Made by a program: the position numbers and the translations under genes. The notes below the pieces were generated by a model, which did not search any database, was not told where the DNA came from, and was given only the letters and a program-made list of their open reading frames with translations. Source: UBA8914 sp034002905 (GTDB lineage: Bacteria > Pseudomonadota > Alphaproteobacteria > UBA9219). Taken from it: a stretch of DNA of 64,000 nucleotides. Below, in pieces: positions 27,247-35,898 of the stretch (positions within the stretch are counted from its first letter, which is position 1; the number at the start of each line of letters is the position of its first letter). The DNA is taken from contig JAVEZQ010000002.1 of assembly GCA_034002905.1 (NCBI GenBank), positions 174,209 through 238,208 on the forward strand. The letters are read 5' to 3'.

Positions 27247-27681
27247 TTAATCCCGATGATAGGGATGGCCCTCGATGATCGTAAGTGCACGATAAATCTG
27301 TTCAATCAGCATCAGGCGCGCGAGCATATGAGGCCACGTCTTGCGCCCAAGACCCAGAACAAAATCAGCACGCGCCCTAACCTCCGCCGAAACCCCGTCA
27401 GCGCCACCAATGGCAAAGACCAACTCTTGCGTGCCTTGTCCCTGCCAATTTTCTATTTTCTGCGCCAACTCTCGACTGGAAAGATCCTTACCCCGTTCAT
27501 CCATTAAGACGAGGCACGCCTTGGAAGGAAGGGCTGATAAAATGGCCTGCCCCTCTGCCTTATTCGATGCGCCCGAAAACTCCCTCACCGCAAAGGGGAG
27601 CTTGATCCGTTTCGCATATTCGCCACAGAGCGTTTCAATCTCACCCTTGGCTTTTCCAACAGCAAAAACCGTTATCTTCAT
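27247..27681 (-). CDS. rlmH: 23S rRNA pseudouridine-1915 N3-methyltransferase
   Basis: RlmH methylates pseudouridine 1915 in helix 69 of assembled ribosomes. The 144 residues from 27681 begin with the family start MKITVFAVGKAKG. The SPOUT knot is clear (FAIGGADGVS, GLGRKTWPHMLARLMLIEQIYRALTI, GHPYHRD). An upstream in-frame start would overlap rsfS and has no family support. It follows rsfS by 16 bases, the common alphaproteobacterial order. Confidence 0.95.
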   Translation of the reverse strand: MKITVFAVGKAKGEIETLCGEYAKRIKLPFAVREFSGASNKAEGQAILSALPSKACLVLMDERGKDLSSRELAQKIENWQGQGTQELVFAIGGADGVSAEVRARADFVLGLGRKTWPHMLARLMLIEQIYRALTIIEGHPYHRD

Positions 27682-27697
27682 CAAAAACGGCCCCAAC

Positions 27698-28393
27698 CTA
27701 GCCTGTCGTTTCTGACCATATATCTTCAATCTGATAATAAGTCCGTACCTCAGGGCGGAACATGTGGATGAGAATATCCCCTGCGTCAATGAGAACCCAA
27801 TCTCCTTGTGGCAACCCCTCTACACGAACGCCTTTCACGCCGAGCTTGCCGAAGGCTTCGAGCAGATAGTTTGCAATCGCGCCCAACTGACGCGCCGACG
27901 TGCCTGAGGCAATCATTGCATAATCCGCCAGAGAGCTACGCCCCCGCAGATCAATACAAACGATGTCCTCGGCTTTGCGCTCATCGAGAACTTTGAGGGC
28001 CGCTTCGCGCAATAGCTCAGGTAACTCGTACGCTTTCTTGCCAACCGCTTTGCCTTTGGAAGCTTGAGTGCCTGTTTTTTTCCCCTTCACAATCTTTGCC
28101 ACCACCTTGGGTTGTGGTTTTTTAGACGCAATGTCTGACTTGGGAGACTTCTTTGAAACTGCCTTCATTTTAGAGGGCGCAACTTTTACCTTTGCTGACA
28201 CAGACTTTTTTGCGCCGGCCACGTCCGTCCCTTTGGGCTTGCGCGTCGCCGATTTCGGTATTGCGGCCTTCACAGATTTTGCCACAGCCTTGCGAGAGGC
28301 TTCCTTGGAAGATCCAGACTTTTTCGGCTTGGACTTAGGTTTCTCTAACAGAGGCTTGCGCGCTTTAGCGGCTTTTAACGGTTTTGTTGGCAT
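27698..28393 (-). CDS. rsfS: Ribosomal silencing factor RsfS with long lysine-rich N-terminal extension
   Basis: RsfS binds ribosomal protein L14 and blocks subunit joining when nutrients are short. The C-terminal 110 residues are a typical RsfS domain (VLDERKAEDIVCIDLRGRSS, ADYAMIASGTSARQLGAIAN, VEGLPQGDWVLIDAGDILIHMFRPEVRTYY). Before it lie about 120 residues made mostly of Lys, Ala, Ser, Pro and Val, while most relatives have none. The ATG at 28393 has AGGA six bases upstream, so the extension is probably translated. A terminator separates it from nadD, so it may have its own promoter. Confidence 0.9.
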   Translation of the reverse strand: MPTKPLKAAKARKPLLEKPKSKPKKSGSSKEASRKAVAKSVKAAIPKSATRKPKGTDVAGAKKSVSAKVKVAPSKMKAVSKKSPKSDIASKKPQPKVVAKIVKGKKTGTQASKGKAVGKKAYELPELLREAALKVLDERKAEDIVCIDLRGRSSLADYAMIASGTSARQLGAIANYLLEAFGKLGVKGVRVEGLPQGDWVLIDAGDILIHMFRPEVRTYYQIEDIWSETTG

Positions 28394-28426
28394 TCGGTTC
28401 CTGCTCACGATCTAAGGGGGAGATAC

Positions 28427-28463
28427 AAAAAATGCCCCACCTGTCATTTCAACAGATGGGGCA
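28427..28463 (-). terminator. Rho-independent terminator after nadD/H1-like gene
   Basis: A 12-base-pair stem (arms 28433-28444 and 28452-28463, one G-T wobble, 7-base loop) is followed on the minus strand by six T. It lies 18 bases past the stop of the nadD frame and before rsfS, so it should end most nadD transcripts. Confidence 0.85.
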
Positions 28464-28481
28464 TTAAATGTTTCATATTGC

Positions 28482-28727
28482 TTACTTCTTTGCAACTTTC
28501 TTTTTAGCTGCGGGCTTCTTTACAGCCTTTTTTACAACCTTCTTCACAGCCTTCTTGACTGCGGGCTTCTTTACAGCCTTTTTTACAACCTTCTTCGCTG
28601 CGGGCTTCTTCACAGCCTTCTTCGCTGCAGGCTTCTTCACAGCCTTCTTCGCTGCGGGCTTCTTCACGGCCTTCTTAGCCGCTGGCTTCTTCACAGTCTT
28701 TTTAGCTGCAGGTTTCTTAGCAACCAT
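28482..28727 (-). CDS. Candidate nested gene for a histone H1-like lysine/alanine repeat protein
   Basis: Starting at the ATG at 28727, inside and in frame with nadD, 81 residues are encoded that are almost only Lys, Ala, Pro and Val, in repeats such as KKPAAKKAV. Short proteins of this kind (histone H1-like, Hc1/AlgP-like) bind DNA or RNA electrostatically. The ATG is preceded by AAGGAG with an ideal 8-base spacer, better than the ribosome-binding site of nadD itself. A terminator follows the stop. The function as an independent protein is inferred, not shown. Confidence 0.6.
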   Translation of the reverse strand: MVAKKPAAKKTVKKPAAKKAVKKPAAKKAVKKPAAKKAVKKPAAKKVVKKAVKKPAVKKAVKKVVKKAVKKPAAKKKVAKK

Positions 28728-29369
28728 TTTAAGCACTCCTTCGTTAGATGGGTTAGTACTAGAAGTAGACCTACTCTGTTGCCTGATCTGCGACGCAGAC
28801 AGGGGATTTAATGTGTTATCGAGAATCACCCAGGCGGGCGGTTCGACTACGGCCAAATCCTCGACCGACGCTAAAGGCAACTTTGCTTTCGCATAAAAAG
28901 CAGTCGCTTCACCTTGTACGTAATCACAAGAATAACCTGAACGACGAAAAACAGCAATCGGAACCTCAACAAAAATCTGTTGCCAAGATTTCCATAAATG
29001 GATCGACGCAAGGTTATCTTCCCCCATCAACCAGACAAAACTCACACGTGGAAATCTGACCTTGAGCGCACGCAAACTGTCGATCGTGTAACGCGTCTTA
29101 AGCGTCGCTTCTATCGAAGTTACGACGATACGATCCTCACCATCCGCGACCTCTTTTGCTCGCGCAATCCGCGCAGACAAAGAATGCATTTCATCCCGTG
29201 TTTTTAGGGGATTCTGTGGTGAAACCAACCACCATATCTGATCCAACTTCAACCGCTGAAGCGCATACAAACTCATCTGCAGATGGCCGACATGCGCGGG
29301 ATTAAACGAACCTCCAAACAGTCCAACACGCGCATCCTTTGATGTTATCATTTTATGTCGTTTTGCCAT
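28482..29369 (-). CDS. nadD: Nicotinate-nucleotide adenylyltransferase with in-frame histone H1-like tail
   Basis: NadD transfers AMP to nicotinate mononucleotide in NAD synthesis. Residues 1 to about 200 are a complete NadD: VGLFGGSFNPAHVGHLQ (nucleotide-binding GxFxPxHxGH), WWLVSPQNPLK, FVWLMGEDNL, and the closing motif PLSASQIR, near which alphaproteobacterial NadD normally ends. Instead of a stop the frame continues through a short Ser/Thr/Asn linker into about 80 residues of tandem AAKK/KKP/KKAV repeats. The total is 295 residues. An internal start at 28727 could give the tail as a separate protein. The NadD call is firm; the fused form as the in vivo product is uncertain. Confidence 0.88.
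   Translation of the reverse strand: MAKRHKMITSKDARVGLFGGSFNPAHVGHLQMSLYALQRLKLDQIWWLVSPQNPLKTRDEMHSLSARIARAKEVADGEDRIVVTSIEATLKTRYTIDSLRALKVRFPRVSFVWLMGEDNLASIHLWKSWQQIFVEVPIAVFRRSGYSCDYVQGEATAFYAKAKLPLASVEDLAVVEPPAWVILDNTLNPLSASQIRQQSRSTSSTNPSNEGVLKMVAKKPAAKKTVKKPAAKKAVKKPAAKKAVKKPAAKKAVKKPAAKKVVKKAVKKPAVKKAVKKVVKKAVKKPAAKKKVAKK
28500..28720. repeat. Tandem degenerate codon repeats encoding the AAKK/KKP tail
   Basis: The DNA consists of imperfect tandem units of 15-30 bases, built around codons for Lys, Ala, Pro and Val on the minus strand. Such arrays expand and contract by recombination, so tail length may differ between strains. The opposite strand reads as a Phe/Ala-rich open frame that is a mirror artefact. 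Confidence 0.85.
28736..28741 (-). promoter_or_regulatory. Internal Shine-Dalgarno site within nadD
   Basis: AAGGAG at 28741-28736 sits 8 bases before the in-frame ATG at 28727, exactly at the border between the NadD domain and the basic tail. It supports independent initiation of the H1-like protein. Confidence 0.6.
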
Positions 29370-29466
29370 GTTGAATCCGTTCTCAAGAAGCCCAAATTTA
29401 GGTGTTGCAAATCATACACACTTTTCATCTATTTTCTTTTACCGCAGCTTTGTGTAGAGTCAAACG

Positions 29467-29826
29467 ATGATCTATCTTCACCTTTGCAAAATTTTTGAGT
29501 CACGTGAGTCTGAACCTAATAGCGGTGATGACGCCGATATTTTACTCAAGTCAAAAACGAAAATAGTAACTCAACCACCATCCATGTACAAAGTCTTCCT
29601 GCTGAACGACGATTATACCCCGATGGATTTTGTCGTCGAGATTTTAGAAGTCATCTTTGCAAAGTCATATCAGGAAGCAATCACGATCATGCTGCACGTC
29701 CATCGCAAAGGCATCGGTCTGTGCGGCGTCTATACCTACGATGTCGCAGAAACAAAAGTTTCACAAGTGATGCAAGCCGCCCGGGCGGCTGAACACCCGC
29801 TACAATGCAAGATGGAGAAAGAATAG
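29467..29826 (+). CDS. clpS: ATP-dependent Clp protease adaptor ClpS
   Basis: ClpS binds N-degron substrates and hands them to ClpAP. The 119 residues contain the core YKVFLLNDDYTPMDFVVEIL and the later HRKGIGLCGVYTYDVAETK, which include the N-degron pocket residues of the family. The first 30-35 residues are a variable extension. clpA begins about 110 bases downstream on the same strand. Confidence 0.95.
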   Translation: MIYLHLCKIFESRESEPNSGDDADILLKSKTKIVTQPPSMYKVFLLNDDYTPMDFVVEILEVIFAKSYQEAITIMLHVHRKGIGLCGVYTYDVAETKVSQVMQAARAAEHPLQCKMEKE

Positions 29827-29935
29827 CGGTTCAAAAATCATGATTTATCATTGTGATACAATACCGTCTTAACATCAAACCTTCTTACGGCTAGTATGAA
29901 AGCTGTCAGACTGTTGCTCCTTAAGGTTGATCCCC

Positions 29936-32251
29936 ATGCTTTCCACGAACCTCGAAGATACAATCCGCCGTGCCTTGCTAATCGCAAGCGAACATCGCCA
30001 TGAGTATGCGACGCTTGAACATCTGCTATTATCCCTTGCAGATGACCAAGAAGCCGCGGAGGTTCTTAAGGCTTGCTGCGTGGACATTCAAAGACTGAAA
30101 GCCGATATTGATCATTATCTTGATGAAGAACTTGATGTCCTCATCACAGATACCCCCGTCGATCCACAACCGACCACCGGTTTCCATCGCGTCCTTCAAC
30201 GGGCTATTATTCACGTTCAGTCGTCTGGCAATCTGACCGTCACGGGCGCAAATGTTCTCGTCTCAATGTTTCATGAACGCGAGAGCCACGCCGTCTATTT
30301 TCTACACCAGCAAAACATGTCGAGATTGGATGCCGTGAAGTTCTTGTCACATGGCATCGTCAAGACTATTGGCGAAAACAGCACGACTTACGCTTCAGAT
30401 TCTGATCTTTCAGAAGATCATTCAACTGAACCCTCCAGCGCCCTGCACACATTCTGCATCGACCTGAATGAAAAGGCCCGAGAAGGCAAAATCGACCCCC
30501 TCATCGGCCGCCAAAAGGAGCTCGACCGCGCTATACAGGTTTTGTGCCGCCGCCAAAAAAACAACCCCCTATTTGTTGGCGATTCAGGCGTGGGTAAAAC
30601 AGCTCTCGCAGAAGGGCTTGCTTTACGCATTGTGGAAGGCGAAGTGCCCGCAACGCTCCAGGATGCGACGCTCTATGCTTTGGATATGGGAAGCCTGATC
30701 GCCGGAACACGTTATCGTGGCGATTTCGAAGAGCGCCTTAAGAGTGTAATCGCTGAAATCAAAAAAAAATCTGGGGCAATACTCTTTATCGACGAAATAC
30801 ACACCGTAATTGGTGCGGGGGCAACTTCAAGCGGATCTATGGACGCTTCGAACCTGCTCAAACCCTCTCTCACAAAAGGAGAGGTTCGTTGTATTGGCTC
30901 AACAACCTATAAAGAGTACAGAAACTATTTCGAAAAAGACAATGCGCTCGTCCGACGTTTTCAAAAAATATCGGTTGAAGAACCTTCAGCCAAAGAGACA
31001 TTTGAAATACTTCTCGGCCTTAAATCCCATTATGAAAATTTCCATGACGTTCGGTACAGCCATGAAGCGCTTCAAGCAGCTATTGACTTGTCAAGCCGGT
31101 ACATTCACGAAAAAAGGCTCCCAGATAAAGCCATCGATATCATCGACGAAGCTGGGGCGTTCCAACGTATGCGCCCAGCGCATGATCGCAAACGCCACAT
31201 CTTAGCAAAAGATATTGAAACCATTGTATCCAAAATTACCCATATCCCTGCGGCCTCTATGTCACAAAATGACAAGTCTGTTTTGCAGTACCTCGAGAAG
31301 AATCTAAAATCTATGGTCTTTGGTCAAGACACAGCCGTATCAATCGTCGTCGATGCGATCAAACTGTCAAAGGCAGGGCTGCGAGAAGCCGAGAAACCGA
31401 TTGCCGCCTTTCTGTTTACCGGCCCGACGGGCGTGGGCAAAACAGAGGTTGCTCGACAACTGGCCAATAGCCTGGGGATCGCGCTCAAACGTTTTGACAT
31501 GTCAGAGTATATGGAACGCCACAGCCTTTCACGATTGATTGGCGCCCCCCCCGGCTATGTCGGTTTTGATCAGGGCGGACTCCTGACAGATGCTGTTGAT
31601 CAAACACCACACTGCGTTCTCCTCCTTGATGAAATCGAAAAGGCCCATGCTGATCTGTACAACATCTTGCTTCAAGTCATGGATTATGGACAACTCACGG
31701 ACCACAACGGGAAAACCATCTCTTTTAGAAATGTCATCCTGATTATGACAACGAATGCGGGAGCTCAAGAGCTCTCACGCGCCGCGATGGGTTTTCAAAG
31801 AACAGGTCGAGAGGGAGAGGATCGCGAGGCGATCAATAAACTGTTTCCTCCCGAATTCAGAAATCGTCTGGATGCAATTGTCAGCTTTAAACCCCTCTCT
31901 CAGGAAACTGTCGGCTTCATCGTAGACAAGTTCGTTCTTGAATTGGAAAATCAGCTCTCTGAAAAAGGCGTTACCCTCACACTTTCAGACGGGGCTCGTG
32001 CATGGATTGCTACAGAAGGCTATGACGAAACATACGGGGCACGTCCCCTCGCCCGCCTTATTCAAGAGAAAATCAAGAGACCTTTGGCCGAGGAAATTCT
32101 ATTTGGCAAACTTACAAATGGCGGGGCCGCCCATGTCAGTCTCGATGAGACTACGGGGGCCTTATCTTTTTCTATTGAGCCTCAGATGTCTAGGCCCAGA
32201 GAAACAGAAGCAACAAACGAAGCTGAAACAGAAGTCCTGCCTACGCCATAA
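29936..32251 (+). CDS. clpA: ATP-dependent Clp protease ATP-binding subunit ClpA
   Basis: ClpA unfolds substrates and feeds them to ClpP. The start is taken as the ATG at 29936, with AAGG nine bases upstream; a TTG at 29927 is in frame. The 771 residues have the ClpN repeat domain (about 1-145), a first AAA+ module (GDSGVGKTALAEG, ILFIDEIHTVIGAG), a second (GPTGVGKTEVARQL, LLLDEIEKAH, FRNRLDAIV) and a ClpP-contact loop of type MGF. A short acidic tail ends the protein. Normal length. Confidence 0.96.
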   Translation: MLSTNLEDTIRRALLIASEHRHEYATLEHLLLSLADDQEAAEVLKACCVDIQRLKADIDHYLDEELDVLITDTPVDPQPTTGFHRVLQRAIIHVQSSGNLTVTGANVLVSMFHERESHAVYFLHQQNMSRLDAVKFLSHGIVKTIGENSTTYASDSDLSEDHSTEPSSALHTFCIDLNEKAREGKIDPLIGRQKELDRAIQVLCRRQKNNPLFVGDSGVGKTALAEGLALRIVEGEVPATLQDATLYALDMGSLIAGTRYRGDFEERLKSVIAEIKKKSGAILFIDEIHTVIGAGATSSGSMDASNLLKPSLTKGEVRCIGSTTYKEYRNYFEKDNALVRRFQKISVEEPSAKETFEILLGLKSHYENFHDVRYSHEALQAAIDLSSRYIHEKRLPDKAIDIIDEAGAFQRMRPAHDRKRHILAKDIETIVSKITHIPAASMSQNDKSVLQYLEKNLKSMVFGQDTAVSIVVDAIKLSKAGLREAEKPIAAFLFTGPTGVGKTEVARQLANSLGIALKRFDMSEYMERHSLSRLIGAPPGYVGFDQGGLLTDAVDQTPHCVLLLDEIEKAHADLYNILLQVMDYGQLTDHNGKTISFRNVILIMTTNAGAQELSRAAMGFQRTGREGEDREAINKLFPPEFRNRLDAIVSFKPLSQETVGFIVDKFVLELENQLSEKGVTLTLSDGARAWIATEGYDETYGARPLARLIQEKIKRPLAEEILFGKLTNGGAAHVSLDETTGALSFSIEPQMSRPRETEATNEAETEVLPTP

Positions 32252-32274
32252 TTATCAAGTTCATAAGAGACCAC

Positions 32275-32302
32275 AAAAAAAGCCCGGCCTAAGCCGGGCT
32301 TT
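32275..32302. terminator. Bidirectional rho-independent terminator between clpA and ppiC-like gene
   Basis: Ten-base-pair arms (32279-32288 and 32293-32302, AAAGCCCGGC type) flank a 4-base loop. A run of seven A on the left gives a strong T-run for the minus-strand gene, and three T on the right give a weaker stop for clpA. Confidence 0.88.
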
Positions 32303-32318
32303 CTGTACAAAGGGAAAA

Positions 32319-33170
32319 TTACTCACCCTTAACCTTCATCGGCGAGCCATCAAGATTGAAACGCTCAATCTTCGCCTTAGCCTTCATATTTTTTACCATG
32401 TCAGAGACCATCTCTTGCCCGACCTGATTCATGATCTGGTCCTTAACCTCGGCAAGAGGTGGTGGGGAAGACTTGCGACGATCTTCGACTTTAATGATGT
32501 GATAGCCAAAATCAGACTTAACCGGCTTTTCGCTGATGTCCCCAACCTTCATGGCAAAAGAAGCTTCAGCAAAAGGCTTTACCATTGCCGTACGAGGGAA
32601 ATAGCCGAGGTCACCTCCCTGTTTCGCCGAACCGGTGTCCTTGGACTTCTCAGTTGCCAGCTTAGCAAAATCTGCCCCACCTTTGATCTTTTCCAGAATT
32701 TCGGTTGCTTCCTTTTCTGTTGGAACAAGGATGTGACGCGCACGAACTTCGTCCTCAGGCTTAAACTTCGCAGACAATTCGTCATAACGCTTTTTGATCT
32801 TCTCGTCCGTAATCTTTGGCTCGATGGTCTGACGCACATAAATATCAGCTACGATCTGGGCCTCAGCCGACTTCAAACGGTCCTTCACTTCTTTGCTATT
32901 CTGGATCTTCTCGGCATAGCCTTTATCAGCAAGCATCTTTGTAACAACCGCTTTTTCAAGAACCTGCGGATAGATAATCTGGATAGGAAGCTGCGCAGCT
33001 TGCGGCCCCATCGCCTGCAATTCATGGACAATATCGGAACGCTTAATTTCCGAACCGTTAACGCGGGCAACAACGGGATCGCCAGACGGCGCCTTGTCAG
33101 CAGCGATAACAGGAACGGCTACGGCACCCATCAACAGGGCAACAACAGCCACACGAACCATCTTTGACAT
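32319..33170 (-). CDS. Periplasmic parvulin-type peptidyl-prolyl isomerase
   Basis: This is a SurA/PrsA-like folding factor. From the ATG at 33170 (GAAGGGA upstream) there are 283 residues: a signal peptide (VRVAVVALLMGAVAVPVIA), an N-terminal helical chaperone region, and a parvulin domain (VRARHILVPTEKEA, GGDLGYF, KSDFGYHIIKVEDRR). A Lys-rich C-terminal helix follows. It may take the outer-membrane-protein chaperone role, since no surA is next to lptD. Confidence 0.92.
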   Translation of the reverse strand: MSKMVRVAVVALLMGAVAVPVIAADKAPSGDPVVARVNGSEIKRSDIVHELQAMGPQAAQLPIQIIYPQVLEKAVVTKMLADKGYAEKIQNSKEVKDRLKSAEAQIVADIYVRQTIEPKITDEKIKKRYDELSAKFKPEDEVRARHILVPTEKEATEILEKIKGGADFAKLATEKSKDTGSAKQGGDLGYFPRTAMVKPFAEASFAMKVGDISEKPVKSDFGYHIIKVEDRRKSSPPPLAEVKDQIMNQVGQEMVSDMVKNMKAKAKIERFNLDGSPMKVKGE

Positions 33171-33354
33171 TTTGGTTTCCCTTCTCATATATTTAAATTC
33201 AGACACGAAAACCCTTCTACAAGCAGAAAGAGTCCCGTCGACTCATGGCGAATCTAACGACGAAATTGTGGCACGAATAGGGTGGGTAGACAAACGGGAA
33301 ATAAGACGCCCTTCCATCAAAGAGCGACTTAAACACTTAATCTTGTAGAAAAAA

Positions 33355-34614
33355 TCAAACCCTGCGGAAAAGCAGGCTAGCATTTGTGCCGCCAAACCCA
33401 AAAGAGTTGGACAGGACAATATCCAGCTTCTTCTCTTTAGCTTTTAAGGGGACAAGATCTATCCCCTCGCACTCTTCAGAAACATCTTCCAAATTCAGGG
33501 TTGGAGGAACAATGCCATTTTCCATCGCCTTAAGGCAATATATAGCCTCAACGGCTCCGGCAGCACCAAGCAAATGACCTATTGCTGACTTTGTCGACGA
33601 CATCATGACTTTTGAGAGAGAGCCCCCAAACAACCGCTTGACAGCCCTGACCTCTATTTCATCTCCGAGTAGCGTCGATGTACCATGCGCATTAATATAA
33701 TCAATCTGTTCAGGCGAAATTCCAGCTCGTGCGACAGCAGCCTTCATGGCCCGATATCCACCATTACCATCCTCGGCCGGAGCCGACATGTGATAGGCAT
33801 CCCCAGACAAACCATAACCAATCACTTCGCCATAGATTTTGGCACCACGCTTCTTGGCATGCTCATATTCTTCGAGCACCAAAACGCCGGCACCTTCACC
33901 CATTATAAAACCATCACGTCCCTTGTCATAGGGACGAGAGGCCTTCTCAGGCGTATCGTTATAGCTTGTCGACAAAGCGCGCATCGCACAGAATCCAGCC
34001 ATGCCAATCCGACAGACCGCAGCCTCTGCACCACCAGCCACCATGACATCAGCATCGCCCAACATAATCAAACGCGCCGCATCACCAATTGAGTGGGATC
34101 CCGTGGCACAAGCCGTCACAACAGCATGATTGGGGCCACGGTATCCATGCTTAATCGAAACCTGCCCAGAGGCCAAATTGATCAAGCTGCGCGGGATGAA
34201 GAAAGGCGATACGCGTCGTGCGCCACGCGCATGCATAACGATCGACGTCTCGTATATCTCGTTCAAACCACCAATACCCGAACCAATAAGGACGCCAGCA
34301 CGTTCGCGAGCCTCATCATCAGCTGGAACGTACCCTGAATCAGCAATCGCTTCGTCCGCGGCCGCCATCGCATAATGGATAAAGATATCCATTTTCTTCT
34401 GCTCTTTAGGCTCGATAAAGCGATCAGGATTAAAGGCCGCCTCTCCATCGCCATAGGGAACTTGCCCCGCGATTTGGCTGGAAAGATCGGAAACCTCAAA
34501 ACGCGTGATCTTGGAAATCCCACCCTTGCCCGAGACAATACCCTCCCAGTTAGCTTTTACGCCAACACCCAAGGGGGACAGGATTCCAAGACCAGTTACA
34601 ACGACACGTCTCAT
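33355..34614 (-). CDS. fabF: 3-oxoacyl-[acyl-carrier-protein] synthase II
   Basis: FabF elongates acyl-ACP in fatty-acid synthesis. The 419 residues show the catalytic triad positions: Cys in VTACATGSHSIGDAA, His in INAHGTSTLLGDEIE, and Lys plus His in STKSAIGHLLGAAG. The start at 34614 has GGAAAA upstream and leads directly into VVVTGLGILSPLG. acpP lies 41 bases upstream on the same strand, the standard pair. Confidence 0.97.
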   Translation of the reverse strand: MRRVVVTGLGILSPLGVGVKANWEGIVSGKGGISKITRFEVSDLSSQIAGQVPYGDGEAAFNPDRFIEPKEQKKMDIFIHYAMAAADEAIADSGYVPADDEARERAGVLIGSGIGGLNEIYETSIVMHARGARRVSPFFIPRSLINLASGQVSIKHGYRGPNHAVVTACATGSHSIGDAARLIMLGDADVMVAGGAEAAVCRIGMAGFCAMRALSTSYNDTPEKASRPYDKGRDGFIMGEGAGVLVLEEYEHAKKRGAKIYGEVIGYGLSGDAYHMSAPAEDGNGGYRAMKAAVARAGISPEQIDYINAHGTSTLLGDEIEVRAVKRLFGGSLSKVMMSSTKSAIGHLLGAAGAVEAIYCLKAMENGIVPPTLNLEDVSEECEGIDLVPLKAKEKKLDIVLSNSFGFGGTNASLLFRRV

Positions 34615-34655
34615 GACTGTATTTTCCAATTCAGGGCTTACAACTAAAGTCCAAA

Positions 34656-34895
34656 TTAGGCAGCCTTCTTCTGCTCGATAAAGGCAACGGCATCTTTAAC
34701 CGTCACGATCTTTTCAGCAGCATCATCAGGAATCTCAACTTCAAATTCCTCTTCAAAAGCCATAACAAGCTCGACCGTATCCAAGCTGTCTGCGCCTAGA
34801 TCATCTATGAAGCTGGCGTTGTCCGTAACTTTGGCCGCATCTACACCAAGATGTTCGACAACAATTTTCTTCACGCGTTCTGCGATATCGCTCAT
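34656..34895 (-). CDS. acpP: Acyl carrier protein
   Basis: This small acidic protein carries growing acyl chains on 4'-phosphopantetheine. The 79 residues from 34895 are canonical: MSDIAERVKKIVVEHLG and the prosthetic-group serine in LGADSLDTVELVMAFEE. It is co-directional with fabF. Confidence 0.97.
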   Translation of the reverse strand: MSDIAERVKKIVVEHLGVDAAKVTDNASFIDDLGADSLDTVELVMAFEEEFEVEIPDDAAEKIVTVKDAVAFIEQKKAA

Positions 34896-35091
34896 GATCC
34901 GTTCAACCTTCTCTTGTTGATAAAAAATGGCAAGACACGACCCATTGTTCATCTCACCCCTCATCGGGGCGCAGGAATCGACCTCACCCGAGAGGCTCTT
35001 TCTCTATGCTTTGAAAACGCCCCTGTCCAGTCGTTTAAGACATAGCGAACACTTTTTTTTGTTTACCTTTATAAGATTTTTATCATTTTTT

Positions 35092-35117
35092 CTAAGCCTT
35101 TCGAAGAAAGGCCTTAG
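35092..35117. repeat. Inverted repeat in the acpP-dedA intergenic region
   Basis: The arms CTAAGCCTTTC and GAAAGGCCTTAG with a 3-base loop form a strong hairpin with one bulged base. It lies in the AT-rich 288-base space between the acpP start and the dedA stop, which otherwise shows no gene. No T-run follows directly on either strand, so terminator function is uncertain. Confidence 0.5.
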
Positions 35118-35183
35118 CAAAAATTATATTTTTTATACACAAAACAATATGTTAAGGAACAATTTCTAGGTATGAAAGTTTGC

Positions 35184-35813
35184 CTACTCAGAAAAGTCCT
35201 TGTGCACCGGCTTAAGCAATTCATCTTCTTTAGCCATTCTTGCTTTGTGCCAATATCGCCCCAATACAATGAGAATAAAAAGACTTAAAACAGTAATCAT
35301 TATGCCTCTGACTTCAAAATTAACGCTCTCCTCATCAGCAATGCCCATACGCTCCATCAAATCACCAAAGGCATAACCGGCCCCGCAAAAGACAAAAGCC
35401 CACATAAAAGACGCAATAAAATTCAAAACAAAAAAACGTTTCCAAGGAAGTGGGCTCATGCCGATTGCAAGGGCACTAATATTTCTAAGTCCATACATAA
35501 ATCGATAGGTCAGAATAAACGATGTTGAATACTTTTCTAAAGCAACAAAAACTTTCTCTAATTTTGGTTCAATCTTTGGAAAACGTTTTAAGATACGTCG
35601 TCCAAAATAACGGCCTGTAAAAAACCATATCTGATCCCCTAACATGCTACCAAACCCAGCAGCAAAAAAGAGCATGCGAATATCCAGCAAATCTCTTTGG
35701 GCTGCCAACCCAGCAAAGATTACAAAAGTCTCGCCTTCTAGTGCCGTCCAAACAAAGGTGATCAGATAAAACAGCTCGCCATGCTGCCGGATCAGGTCGA
35801 GAATTTGGTTCAT
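35184..35813 (-). CDS. DedA-family membrane protein
   Basis: DedA proteins are inner-membrane lipid transporters (scramblase or flippase type) needed for envelope homeostasis. The 209 residues show the family pattern: an N-terminal amphipathic segment, FVWTALEGETFVIFAGLAA, GSMLGDQIWFFTGRYFGRRIL, TYRFMYGLRNISALAIGMSPLPWKRF and several membrane helices. AGGGGTT precedes the ATG. A likely single-gene unit. Confidence 0.92.
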   Translation of the reverse strand: MNQILDLIRQHGELFYLITFVWTALEGETFVIFAGLAAQRDLLDIRMLFFAAGFGSMLGDQIWFFTGRYFGRRILKRFPKIEPKLEKVFVALEKYSTSFILTYRFMYGLRNISALAIGMSPLPWKRFFVLNFIASFMWAFVFCGAGYAFGDLMERMGIADEESVNFEVRGIMITVLSLFILIVLGRYWHKARMAKEDELLKPVHKDFSE

Positions 35814-35898
35814 TACAACCCCTGCCTATCGGTGAAACTACTCACGGCTTTCCGCTATCTTGTACCCTCTCTTTAGGGCGCGGCACAATAAACCATGG

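Noticed and set aside
28500..28720. Tandem repeats as a CRISPR array
   Set aside because: Units are short, imperfect, contiguous and coding for Lys/Ala/Pro; there are no unique spacers and no cas genes in the window.
28468..28896. Plus-strand open frame of 142 residues rich in Phe, Ala and Thr
   Set aside because: It is the mirror of the Lys/Ala codon repeats of the nadD tail; the composition follows directly from AAG/GCC codons on the other strand and no ribosome-binding site or family is seen.
31938..33167. Plus-strand open frame of 409 residues across the clpA end and the parvulin gene
   Set aside because: It overlaps two well-supported genes (one in another frame, one antisense) and runs through the terminator at 32275; its product resembles nothing.
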